From contig JANQIX010000012.1 of the NCBI GenBank assembly GCA_028281925.1, forward strand, positions 1 to 64,000: DNA of 64,000 nt, in the 5' to 3' direction. Origin of the DNA: Alphaproteobacteria bacterium. GTDB lineage: Bacteria; Pseudomonadota; Alphaproteobacteria; DSM-16000; Inquilinaceae. This document shows, one piece after another, positions 1 through 8,065 of this stretch (position 1 is the stretch's first letter; each line of letters opens with the position of its first letter). Under the pieces are notes generated by a model, which was not told the DNA's origin, did not search any database, and saw nothing but the letters and a program-made list of their open reading frames with translations. The position numbers and the translations under genes are program-made.

Positions 1-344
1 GCCTCGCCGGCGAAGAACTTGAAGATGGCGCCGGCGCGCTGGGCCTCGCCGATGCCTTCGGCCTTGGTCTTGCCTTCCTCGCGCGACAGCAGGGTGCCCA
101 GCTCTTCCTTCCGCGCCAGGATCTCGGTGCCGGCGGCATCCAGCACGTCGAAGCGCTGCTGCGGAGTGCTCAGGCCCCAGGCCGGGGCGGCCCGCACGGC
201 CGCTGCGATCGCGGCTTGCGCCTGCGCGGCATCGGCACGGGCGTAGTGGCCGACCACATCGTCGGTGTTCGACGGGTTGATGTTGGCTGCGGCTTCGGCG
301 CCCTCCACCCAGGTGCCGTCGATATAGTTGCTATGCAGGTCCAT
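1..344 (-). CDS. Aldehyde dehydrogenase, likely alpha-ketoglutarate semialdehyde dehydrogenase (5' part only)
   Basis: The first 114 codons of an NAD(P)-dependent aldehyde dehydrogenase; the rest lies beyond the left edge. The protein begins MDLHSNYIDGTWV and shows the NPSNTDDVV stretch and the EEGKTKAEGIGE segment typical of the N-terminal cofactor-binding domain of the semialdehyde dehydrogenase group. The ATG at 344 follows a GAGGAG ribosome-binding site. The catalytic Cys and Glu are outside the window. The next gene upstream in transcription is an XylX-like dehydratase, which makes the semialdehyde substrate in the Weimberg pathway. That neighbour is why I prefer the ketoglutarate semialdehyde assignment; succinate semialdehyde dehydrogenase is the main alternative. 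Confidence 0.8.
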   Translation of the reverse strand, partial: MDLHSNYIDGTWVEGAEAAANINPSNTDDVVGHYARADAAQAQAAIAAAVRAAPAWGLSTPQQRFDVLDAAGTEILARKEELGTLLSREEGKTKAEGIGEAQRAGAIFKFFAGE

Positions 345-373
345 CGGTGCGATCGCTCCTCGTCACGGGGATT

Positions 374-1579
374 CTATGATTGGTTGGGCGCTGCGCCGGC
401 CAATAGGCCACGTGCCGCCAGGTTGCGCATCAGGTGGCTTGCCCCAAAGGTCCAGGGGGCGACAAGGTCGCTCCGCCCGACGCGGTTGATCAGTGTGCCC
501 AGCCGGTCCGCCGCCACGGCGACGAGATCGCCCGCCTTGTGGGTGAAGCCATGGCCCGGCGTGTCGCGGTCCTGCACCGGCGCGAACATGGTTCCGGTGA
601 ACAACAGCAGGCCGTCGGGGTACTGGTGGTTGGCGCTGATGGTCTGGCGGGCAAGCTGCTCGACGTCGCGGCTGATCTCGGACAGCGCGCTGGTTTCCTC
701 TAGCACGAAACTGTCGTCGCCGCTGATGGTCATGCGCACGTCTGTGGCACGCAGGTCGTCCAGCGTGAACCGGTCGTCCAGAAGGCGCAGGAAGGGGCCG
801 ACGGCACAGGATGCGTTGTTGTCCTTGGCACGACCGAGCAACAAGGCGCTACGCCCCTCGAAGTCGCGCAGGTTGACATCGTTGCCCAGGCACGCGCCGA
901 TGATGGCACCCTTGGCTGAGATCGCCAGCACCACCTCCGGCTCCGGGTTGTTCCAGGTGCTCTCTGGATGGATGCCAACCTCCGCCAACGTGCCGACCGC
1001 CGACATGGGCTGGGACTTGGTGAACACCTCCGCATAGGGTCCGATCCCGACTTCCAGGTACTGGGACCAGAGGCCGCGTTCGATCAGCACCGTCTTCAGC
1101 CGTTCCGCCTCGGCGCTTGCGGGCACCACCGCCGAGAGGTCTTGTCCTACTGCTGTTGTTAGGCTGTGCCGCAACGCTGCGGCCTGCGCCGGGTCGCCCT
1201 GGGCACGCTCTTCAATCACGCGCTCCAGCATGCTCTTCACGAAGGTCACGCCGCAGGCCTTCAGCGCCTGCAGGTCCGCGGGTGCCAGCAGCCAGGGCCG
1301 CTCAGGGTCGCGCCGCTCGGGCGCAGTGTTCTCCAGCACCTCGGCCAGAGTACCGATCGGCCGCCCGGGCCGCGCCTCCTCGATCAGACGCAAAGGCGCT
1401 TCGGCTTGAAGCAGGTGGGCGAGCGTCGGGATTCTGGCGGTGATATCGACCAACCGGTCGCCGTCGACCAGCACGACCGAAGGCCCGCCGACTTCGCCGG
1501 GAACCCAGGCCCGGCCGATCAGTATGGCCGAGGCGGCGTCGCGCGGCAGGCAGTCTTGCGGCGATATCGCCAGATCCAT
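374..1579 (-). CDS. Fumarylacetoacetate hydrolase family protein, XylX-like 2-keto-3-deoxy-pentonate dehydratase
   Basis: A 401-aa FAH-fold enzyme. Motifs seen are GLWSQYLEVGIGP, the metal-ligand stretch NNPEPEVVLAI, GNDVNLRDFEGRSALLL, AKDNNASC and TPGHGFTHKAGD. As I recall it, Caulobacter XylX, the 2-keto-3-deoxy-D-xylonate dehydratase of the Weimberg pathway, has the same pattern. The ATG at 1579 follows GGGGAG; a GTG at 1618 in frame would add 13 residues without a good ribosome-binding site. It is transcribed toward the aldehyde dehydrogenase, 29 bases away, so the two probably form one operon converting a keto-deoxy pentonate to 2-oxoglutarate. Whether the sugar is xylose or arabinose cannot be told. 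Confidence 0.82.
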   Translation of the reverse strand: MDLAISPQDCLPRDAASAILIGRAWVPGEVGGPSVVLVDGDRLVDITARIPTLAHLLQAEAPLRLIEEARPGRPIGTLAEVLENTAPERRDPERPWLLAPADLQALKACGVTFVKSMLERVIEERAQGDPAQAAALRHSLTTAVGQDLSAVVPASAEAERLKTVLIERGLWSQYLEVGIGPYAEVFTKSQPMSAVGTLAEVGIHPESTWNNPEPEVVLAISAKGAIIGACLGNDVNLRDFEGRSALLLGRAKDNNASCAVGPFLRLLDDRFTLDDLRATDVRMTISGDDSFVLEETSALSEISRDVEQLARQTISANHQYPDGLLLFTGTMFAPVQDRDTPGHGFTHKAGDLVAVAADRLGTLINRVGRSDLVAPWTFGASHLMRNLAARGLLAGAAPNQS

Positions 1580-1686
1580 CGTTGGTGGCTCCCCAATCCG
1601 GTTCTCGATTTTAACCACTTAGTTATGCGCTGATCCGCGTCAGCGAAAGACCGAACCTGCCGATCGTGATCATGCAGCCGATCTTT

Positions 1687-2577
1687 CTATCGGCGCAGCT
1701 CCGCGACTGCTCCTGTATAGAGTCCGGCGAGGATCACCAGACCGCCGATCACCGTCGCTGTGGCTGGCACTTCTGCGAAGTACACAACCCCCAGCACCGC
1801 ACCGAGCAGGGGTTCGCCCAAAAGGAACACGGCGATGAACCCGGTGGAGAAGCGCCGCAAGCCCCAGTTGAAGCTGGAATGGCCAATCACCTGGCAGACT
1901 AGCCCCAAGGCGGCGATGGCCGCATAGGTTTGCAGGCTTAGTCCGCCGACAGGCAGGGCGAGCAGCGCGACCGTTACCCCGAGCACAATGGCGGCGACTG
2001 AATAGCAGCCTGCGACATAGCTGACGAAGGGCAGATGGCGCTGCACGCCCTGGCCAAGCATCAGATAGGCCGCCATGCAGAGGCCGCCGGCCAGCGCGAG
2101 AGCGTCGCCCAGCAGCGAACCCTGAGCCGATTGTCCGCTGCCCACGCCGATGATGACGCTTCCGGCCAGCGCCAGCCCGACGCTGACGAGAACGGGCCGC
2201 GTCGGCATGCGACGGTGCAGGACGGTCGTGGCCAGCGCGATCCAGACCGGAGTCAGGCTGACAAGCACGACGCTATTGGCGATCGAGGTATGGTCCAGCG
2301 ACGCGATCCAGGTGGAGAAGTGCAGCGCCAGGCAGACGCCTGCAAGTCCGCCCCGCACGGCGACGCTGGGCGGCTGCCCGCGCCACGACCGACGCTCCAG
2401 CGCAAAGGCGACGGGGATCAGGATCGTTGCCGCGATGGCAAGCCGACCGAAGGCGATCACGATAGGGTGCGCGTCCGCAAGGCGGACGAAGATGGCGGAG
2501 TGCGAGACGGCGGCCAGCCCGACCGCAAGCGGCAGCAGCGCGAGCATGCGGCCGCGCGCGACCCCTTCACCCATCAT
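1687..2577 (-). CDS. EamA/DMT-superfamily permease
   Basis: A 296-aa inner-membrane protein made almost entirely of hydrophobic helices, in two EamA repeats (about residues 10-140 and 150-290). The first repeat contains the SHSAIFVRLADAHPI and FGRLAIAA pattern, and the second contains FNWGLRRFSTGF and FLLGEPLLGAVLG, both typical of drug/metabolite transporters. About ten membrane segments fit the usual length. Its start (ATG at 2577 or the next ATG at 2574) is 9 bases after the stop of the KDPGal aldolase, so the two are probably co-transcribed. Substrate is unknown; export of a metabolite is the family norm. Confidence 0.85.
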   Translation of the reverse strand: MMGEGVARGRMLALLPLAVGLAAVSHSAIFVRLADAHPIVIAFGRLAIAATILIPVAFALERRSWRGQPPSVAVRGGLAGVCLALHFSTWIASLDHTSIANSVVLVSLTPVWIALATTVLHRRMPTRPVLVSVGLALAGSVIIGVGSGQSAQGSLLGDALALAGGLCMAAYLMLGQGVQRHLPFVSYVAGCYSVAAIVLGVTVALLALPVGGLSLQTYAAIAALGLVCQVIGHSSFNWGLRRFSTGFIAVFLLGEPLLGAVLGVVYFAEVPATATVIGGLVILAGLYTGAVAELRR

Positions 2578-2586
2578 CAGGATTGC

Positions 2587-3225
2587 CTAGCGTCGCTGCG
2601 GCGCCAGGGCCGCCATCGCTTCGACGAACCGATCCGCCCGCTGGCGGATCTCCGACAGCGGAAACGAAGGACTGAAAAGGGCGGAGCCGAGGCCGAACCC
2701 ACGGGCACCGGCTGACCAGTAGTCGGCGAGATTGTTCGGTGTCACCCCGCCGGTCGGCACCAACGCGACTTCGGCCGGGAAGACGGCGCGCCAGGCCTTG
2801 ACGATCTTGGGCGGCATCGCCTCTGCGGGGAACAGCTTCAGTGCGGTGGCGCCGGCGCCCAGTGCTGCGAACCCCTCACTGGGTGTCGCCACGCCGGGCA
2901 CCGCGGCAAGACCGCGCCGATTGGCCTGCGCGACAACGGTCGGATCGAAATTCGGACTGACAATCAGCCGCCCGCCTGCTTCCGTCACGTCGTCGACGGC
3001 ATTAGGCGACAGCACCGTACCGGCACCGATCACGGCCTCATCGCCAAATCTGCGCGCCAGGTCGGCGATGCTGTCCAATGGCGCCGGCGAGTTCAACGGA
3101 ACTTCGATGATACGGAACCCCGCTTCGATCAGCGTTTCCGCAACGGGGATCGCCCCTTCAGGCGTCACCCCGCGCAGAATCGCGATCAAAGGCTGGTGTT
3201 CCAGCGCATCGGCAAAGCTGATCAT
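2587..3225 (-). CDS. dgoA: 2-dehydro-3-deoxy-6-phosphogalactonate aldolase
   Basis: A 212-aa class I aldolase of the KDPG/KDPGal family, cleaving keto-deoxy-phospho sugar acids to pyruvate and glyceraldehyde 3-phosphate. Seen are IAILRGVTP (near residue 15), EVPLNSP (the KDPGal variant rather than the KDPG-type EITLRTP), GAGTVL, SPNF, and ALKLFPAE carrying the Schiff-base lysine, then VPTGGV. The ATG at 3225 is preferred over a start at 3300, because the upstream 25 residues overlap the end of rne and are not family-like. It starts 22 bases after rne ends on the same strand, which may place it in the rne transcript. Confidence 0.88.
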   Translation of the reverse strand: MISFADALEHQPLIAILRGVTPEGAIPVAETLIEAGFRIIEVPLNSPAPLDSIADLARRFGDEAVIGAGTVLSPNAVDDVTEAGGRLIVSPNFDPTVVAQANRRGLAAVPGVATPSEGFAALGAGATALKLFPAEAMPPKIVKAWRAVFPAEVALVPTGGVTPNNLADYWSAGARGFGLGSALFSPSFPLSEIRQRADRFVEAMAALAPQRR

Positions 3226-3247
3226 CAGTCGCTGTCCAAGAGGACGG

Positions 3248-6076
3248 TCAGTCGAGCAGCCGCTGCCACCATCCCCGTTTCGGCTTCTCAGGCGGGACAT
3301 TCACCAACTGATGGGGATCATTGATCGCCGGACCGTTCGTATCCTCCTCCGCCGGCGTGGCATCGGAGGCGTAGGCCGGTGCCTGCGGGGGTGGCTCCGG
3401 CGTTTCGTCAGGCGCTTCCACATGTCCGGCGTCAGATTGATCGGCCTCGGTGATCGCCGGATCCACTGCTATTGGCAGGTCAGCTGCCGGTTCCTCCACT
3501 GCACGGGGCTCAGCAGGCGCCGCCTCGGCCGCTGGAGCTTCGGCCTCCTTTTCTATTCGCCTGCTGCGCGAGCGCCGCCGGACAGGGGCGGGTCGATCCG
3601 CCTTTGCGGCTTCCACGACGGGCGGGGGAGCGCCATCGGCTGCAGTGTCGGCCGTCGGCTCGCTATCGCCATCTGGGGCCTCGACCGGCGGCTCTTTGCT
3701 GAGAGCAGTGGTCTGCTCTTCGCCATCGTCCTCCTGTGCGTCGCCATCGCCCTGACTGTCCTCAGCGTCGGCAATCTCCTCGCCGGCGGCATCAAGCCGG
3801 GGCTCGCTGCGGCGCCGTCCCCCGCGTTTGCCGCGACGGCGCCGCTTCTTGGGTTTGTCGTCATCGCCCCCATCGTCGGAAGCCTCGACCGTCTCGGGCA
3901 CATCCGCCTCGACAGCGTCTTCGGCTGGCGCAGCTTCGGCCTGTTCGCGCCGACGCGGCCGCCGTGATCGTTTGGGTGCTTTGCCCTTGGCGATGGCGTC
4001 GTCGGCCGCTGCCTCCTCCGCCGCTTCGGAGGCAAGGGCTTCGTCGGCTTCCGCCATCAGCTTGGCGAAGTCGATGCCGGGGGCCGCTTCGCCGGTATCC
4101 GTCGTCCGCGGCGTCCGGCGTTCCAGATGGAAGTCCGGTCGCACCAGACTGTCGTCGCGCTCAAGCAACACGCGAACATCGTACCGCGCCTCGATATCCG
4201 CCAGGGCATCGCGCTTCTGGTTCAGCACGTAGAGCGCCACATCGGTGGGGACGCGCAAGATCAGCTCCGCCGCCCGGCGCCGCAGGCCTTCTTCTTCGAT
4301 CGCCCGCAACAGCCTCAAGGCTGAGGACCCCACGGACCGCACATGGCCCGTGCCGCCGCAGCGGTCGCAGACATCGAAATGGGTCTCCGCGAAGCTGGGG
4401 CGCAGCCGCTGGCGGGACATTTCCAGAAGACCGAAGGGGCTGATGCGGCCGACTTGGATGCGCGCGCGGTCGGTCTTCATCGCCTCCTTCAGCCGGCGCT
4501 CAACGCCGGCGTTGTGGCGATCCTCCTCCATGTCGATGAAGTCGATCACGATCAGCCCGGCCAAGTCGCGCAGACGCAGCTGGCGCGCGATCTCTTCCGC
4601 CGCCTCCAGGTTGGTGCGGTAGGCCGTTTCTTCGATATTGCGTTCGCGCGTCGACCGGCCGGAGTTGACGTCGATGGCGACCAGCGCCTCGGTCGGGTTG
4701 ATCACCAGATAGCCGCCCGATTTCAGCTGCACGGTGGGGCTGTGCATGGCGTCGATCTGGCCTTCCACCTGATAGCGATGGAACAGCGGGATCGTTTCGT
4801 CCTTGTAGAGCTTCACCTTCTTGGCGTGGCTGGGCATCAGCATCCGCATGAAATCCTTCGCCGTGCGGTAGCTTTCTTCGCCGGAAACCAGGATCTCTGC
4901 GATGTCCTTGGAGTAGAGGTCGCGTTCGGCCCGCTTGATAAGGTTGGCTTCCTCATGGATCAGCGTGGGCGCAGTGGATTTCAGGGTCAGCTCGCGGATC
5001 GAATCCCAAAGCCGCAGCAGATAGTCCAAATCGCGCTTGATCTCGGCCTTGGTCCGTTCCAGCCCCGCGGTGCGCAAGATCACCGCCATGCCCTCGGGCA
5101 CGTCGAGCGCATCGAGGATCGCCTTCATGCGCTTGCGCTCTTTGGGGTTGCTGATCTTGCGCGAGATGCCGCCGCCGCGCGGCGTGTTGGGCATCAGCAC
5201 GCAGTACCGCCCGGCAAGCGAGAGATAGGTGGTCAGCGCCGCGCCCTTGTTGCCGCGCTCTTCCTTCGTCACCTGCACCAGCATGATCTGCCGGCGCTTG
5301 ATCACCTCCTGGATCTTGTACGACCGGCGGTGATGGCGCTGCCGGCTGGCGGTTTCCTCTTCGATGTCGTCGCCGCCGACCGTCTCGATCGAATCAGCCG
5401 AGGCGTCGGTTTCCACCACCTCCGGCCCGGAGGTCTCCGGCTCGCCTGAGTCTTCCGATGCCTCGGCGTCCGCGGTCTCCGCATTTTCCGCCGATGCCTC
5501 GGAATCGGTCCCTGAGTGTTCCGACTGATCTTCGGACGCGGCCGGTTCGCCGACCTCGGCTTCCGGACCCGCTGCAGCCTCGGGTTCGCTTTCAGGATGA
5601 TCGGATTCTATCTGATCGTGTCCCTCGGTGGCCTCGTCCGCCTGACTGTCGGTGGCAGGCTCACCGTTCTCCTCGGCGGCGTCTTTGGCTTCAGCAGTCT
5701 CTGCCGCATCCGGGTGGTGCGTCTCTTCTTCCGGATCTTCGGCAACGGTGTCGTCGCCGTTTTCATCGCCATTGTCGATCGGCGCAGATCGCCGGGCCTC
5801 GTCGGCCGCCAGTTGCTCGCGATCGGCCACCGGAACTTTGTAGTAGTCGGAATGGATCTCAGAGAAGGCGAGAAAGCCATGGCGATTGCCGCCATAGTCA
5901 ACAAACGCCGCCTGCAAAGATGGCTCGACCCTGGTCACCTTGGCCAGGTAGATATTTCCCTTAAGCTGTACCTTGGCTGCTGTTTCGAAATCCAGTTCCT
6001 CTAAACGCGTACCATCCAGCACAACCACCCGTGTTTCTTCAGAGTGGCTGGCATCCACCAGCATCCTTTTTGCCAT
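3248..6076 (-). CDS. rne: Ribonuclease E
   Basis: A 942-aa RNase E/G endoribonuclease, the scaffold of the RNA degradosome. The S1 RNA-binding domain is split: residues 1-95 and about 250-310 are conserved, and an acidic, low-complexity insertion (about residues 95-245) lies between them. The DNase-I-like catalytic core carries AIDVNSGR (about 468) and VIDFIDMEEDRH (about 510), which supply the Mg-binding aspartates. The Zn-link CDRCGGTGH lies at about 570. The C-terminal third is disordered and charged with Arg/Lys clusters (KRSRRPRRR and KKRRRRGKRGGRRR), and the protein ends in KPKRGWWQRLL, resembling the PNPase-binding tail known from Caulobacter. The start follows GGGGATGA. Confidence 0.97.
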   Translation of the reverse strand: MAKRMLVDASHSEETRVVVLDGTRLEELDFETAAKVQLKGNIYLAKVTRVEPSLQAAFVDYGGNRHGFLAFSEIHSDYYKVPVADREQLAADEARRSAPIDNGDENGDDTVAEDPEEETHHPDAAETAEAKDAAEENGEPATDSQADEATEGHDQIESDHPESEPEAAAGPEAEVGEPAASEDQSEHSGTDSEASAENAETADAEASEDSGEPETSGPEVVETDASADSIETVGGDDIEEETASRQRHHRRSYKIQEVIKRRQIMLVQVTKEERGNKGAALTTYLSLAGRYCVLMPNTPRGGGISRKISNPKERKRMKAILDALDVPEGMAVILRTAGLERTKAEIKRDLDYLLRLWDSIRELTLKSTAPTLIHEEANLIKRAERDLYSKDIAEILVSGEESYRTAKDFMRMLMPSHAKKVKLYKDETIPLFHRYQVEGQIDAMHSPTVQLKSGGYLVINPTEALVAIDVNSGRSTRERNIEETAYRTNLEAAEEIARQLRLRDLAGLIVIDFIDMEEDRHNAGVERRLKEAMKTDRARIQVGRISPFGLLEMSRQRLRPSFAETHFDVCDRCGGTGHVRSVGSSALRLLRAIEEEGLRRRAAELILRVPTDVALYVLNQKRDALADIEARYDVRVLLERDDSLVRPDFHLERRTPRTTDTGEAAPGIDFAKLMAEADEALASEAAEEAAADDAIAKGKAPKRSRRPRRREQAEAAPAEDAVEADVPETVEASDDGGDDDKPKKRRRRGKRGGRRRSEPRLDAAGEEIADAEDSQGDGDAQEDDGEEQTTALSKEPPVEAPDGDSEPTADTAADGAPPPVVEAAKADRPAPVRRRSRSRRIEKEAEAPAAEAAPAEPRAVEEPAADLPIAVDPAITEADQSDAGHVEAPDETPEPPPQAPAYASDATPAEEDTNGPAINDPHQLVNVPPEKPKRGWWQRLLD

Positions 6077-6629
6077 AGTTCATCCCCAAGACACGCCTCC
6101 CACGGCCCGCGCGACAGACGGGGCGGGAGCCGTGTCTTTCGGTTGCAGCGAAGCCGCCGGCGCTGACGGAACCCCTCGACGCCGGCGCTTCACGAGCGGC
6201 ATTCGGCGGCGAGGCAAGCCACGCATTCCGGGTCTGCCCCCAAAAGGTCGAGGGGCGGACTGGCTCCGTTAATCCCAAATTCACCTCCGCGATGACCTGT
6301 ATAGGCACGGGCGAATGGCGTTGGCACCGGTTTCCGATCCGTGTCCTGGCCGCATAGACCAAGAGCGCTTTCATCGGCGCACTAAGCGCCGCGACGCGGA
6401 CCGTCCCATGCGTCACGCCGAATTGCCCTGTGAGACCAGGCAATCGCGAACTGTCGCTTGAATACCTTAGCGATGGCAGGAAGCCCACACAATCACTCTG
6501 TCCCGACAAGGGAATATGGGGGGCGGCGCCGGAGTGACCGATCGGACAAATCAGACGCTGTCTCATGTTTTTCATTGAGTGCGTTGATTCGGATCGATTA
6601 TCGTTCCGGTCCAATATGAGGCGCTGGCC
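6077..6629. other. Divergent intergenic region between rne and the amidase gene
   Basis: 553 bases with no convincing gene; the reading frames that cross it lack family-like sequence. It must hold the promoters and leaders of both divergent genes. The part nearest rne contains a 9-base perfect inverted repeat, CCCCTCGAC at 6172-6180 and GTCGAGGGG at 6247-6255, inside the probable rne leader. It also holds a direct repeat of GCCGGCGCT just 5' of and overlapping that zone. I could not assign a clear -35/-10 pair by eye. Confidence 0.6.
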
Positions 6630-7877
6630 ATGAAACCGCTTCGGCGACTGCGGATCACTGCCGTCATGGCGTTGGCGATGATTGCCATCGCATGCCTTGC
6701 CGCGCCCCTGTCGTCCGGCGCAGCCGCCCAGGAAGGTGGCCCGGCCACAGTCTTCGACGCGCGTGTTGGCGACCACGGCGACAAGACCCGCTTCGTGCTT
6801 GAAGTGACTGCGCCGCGGGATTTCCTGCTGCATGCAGAACCGGCGCCGCATCGCCTGATCATCGAATTCGAAGATCTGGACTGGCCCGAGGCCTCGCCGG
6901 GAGGCGGGGCCGGCATGATCAGCGGTTACGAGTGCATGGGGATGCAACAATCCGGCATCCGATGCGTTCTCACGCTGGACGGCCCTGCGGCGGTGCGGGA
7001 CATCTTCTACCTGCCTGCCACCGGGACCGTGCCTTTCCGTTTTGTCTTGGATCTTGAGGCCAGCGACGACGAGACGTTTGCCCAGATGGTGACGTCGCCG
7101 GTGAGGGCGCAGCTGGAGGCCGATCCGGTGCCGGTCGCGCTTGGCATTCCTTTGCCGCCGCGGCGGCCCGGGAGCCAAGTGCCGGTGGTGGCCATCGATG
7201 CCGGCCATGGCGGCGTCGATCCCGGAGCGATCGGTATCTCGGGACTCTATGAGAAGACAGTGACGCTGTCGGTCGCCCTGCTCCTGCGCGACATGCTGGA
7301 GGCGACAGGTGACTATGAGGTGTTCCTGACCCGGGACGATGACACCTTTCTGCGCCTGCGCGACCGCGTCCGGCTGGCGCGCGAGGCCGATGCCGATCTC
7401 TTCATCAGCCTGCATGCCGACAGCACCGAAGGCGACAGCATCATCCGCGGTGCTTCGGTCTACACGCTGTCGGACCGGGCGAGCGATCAGGAAGCGGCGA
7501 TGCTGGCGGCGCGCGAAAACCGTGCCGATGCGCTGGGGGAAATCGCGCTCGACCCCGACGACGATATGATGGCGGAGATCCTGATCGACCTCTCGCAGCG
7601 CCTGACGCAGAACGAATCGAACCTGTTGGCGGAGTTGATGGTGGACCATCTGGGCGAGGCGACGCGCCTCTTGCCCAACCGGGCACACCGGTTCGCCGGT
7701 TTCGCGGTGCTCAAGGCGCCGGACGTGCCGTCGGTACTGATCGAGATGGGATACCTGTCAAACGCCGAAGACGAGGCCTTGCTCGCCTCCGAGGCGCATC
7801 AGCAGGCGATTGCCGAGTCGATCGCCGACGCGATCGAGAGCTATTTCGCGTGGCTGGCCGATTTGCAGCGCTCATAG
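6630..7877 (+). CDS. amiC: N-acetylmuramoyl-L-alanine amidase with AMIN domain
   Basis: A 415-aa periplasmic zinc amidase that cleaves peptide side chains from peptidoglycan at division. It opens with a signal peptide (charged MKPLRRLR, hydrophobic core, cleavage near AAAQ). An AMIN domain follows (about residues 35-150), which targets such enzymes to septal peptidoglycan or the outer-membrane machinery. The Amidase_3 domain (about 185-410) shows IDAGHGGVDPGAIG, YEKTVTL, ISLHADS and VLIEMGYLSNAEDE, supplying the zinc His/Glu ligands and the catalytic Glu. Its stop lies 188 bases before penicillin-binding protein 1A, a common pairing in alphaproteobacteria. The symbol follows the domain order; orthology to E. 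coli AmiC is not proven. Confidence 0.92.
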   Translation: MKPLRRLRITAVMALAMIAIACLAAPLSSGAAAQEGGPATVFDARVGDHGDKTRFVLEVTAPRDFLLHAEPAPHRLIIEFEDLDWPEASPGGGAGMISGYECMGMQQSGIRCVLTLDGPAAVRDIFYLPATGTVPFRFVLDLEASDDETFAQMVTSPVRAQLEADPVPVALGIPLPPRRPGSQVPVVAIDAGHGGVDPGAIGISGLYEKTVTLSVALLLRDMLEATGDYEVFLTRDDDTFLRLRDRVRLAREADADLFISLHADSTEGDSIIRGASVYTLSDRASDQEAAMLAARENRADALGEIALDPDDDMMAEILIDLSQRLTQNESNLLAELMVDHLGEATRLLPNRAHRFAGFAVLKAPDVPSVLIEMGYLSNAEDEALLASEAHQQAIAESIADAIESYFAWLADLQRS

Positions 7878-8065
7878 GCGCCCGGCTTCGCGCCCTTTCC
7901 AAGCCGCAATTGCTTGCTGGAGTGATCGCAAGCACCCTTCGGCGGAACCGGGCGCCCGAGCGCAGGCACTGCGAGCGCGGGCAAGGCGCCGACCGCTGGA
8001 AGACCGCCGGCTGGCGCGTGGCCGCAAGCGAAGCCGGCAGCGGGGTTGGGAGTTCAGGAGATCAT

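Noticed and set aside
6039..7688. Long minus-strand frame of 549 codons over the amidase
   Set aside because: It is antisense to the well-supported AMIN/amidase gene, has Arg/His/Gln-rich composition typical of a shadow of high-GC codon bias, and no domain.
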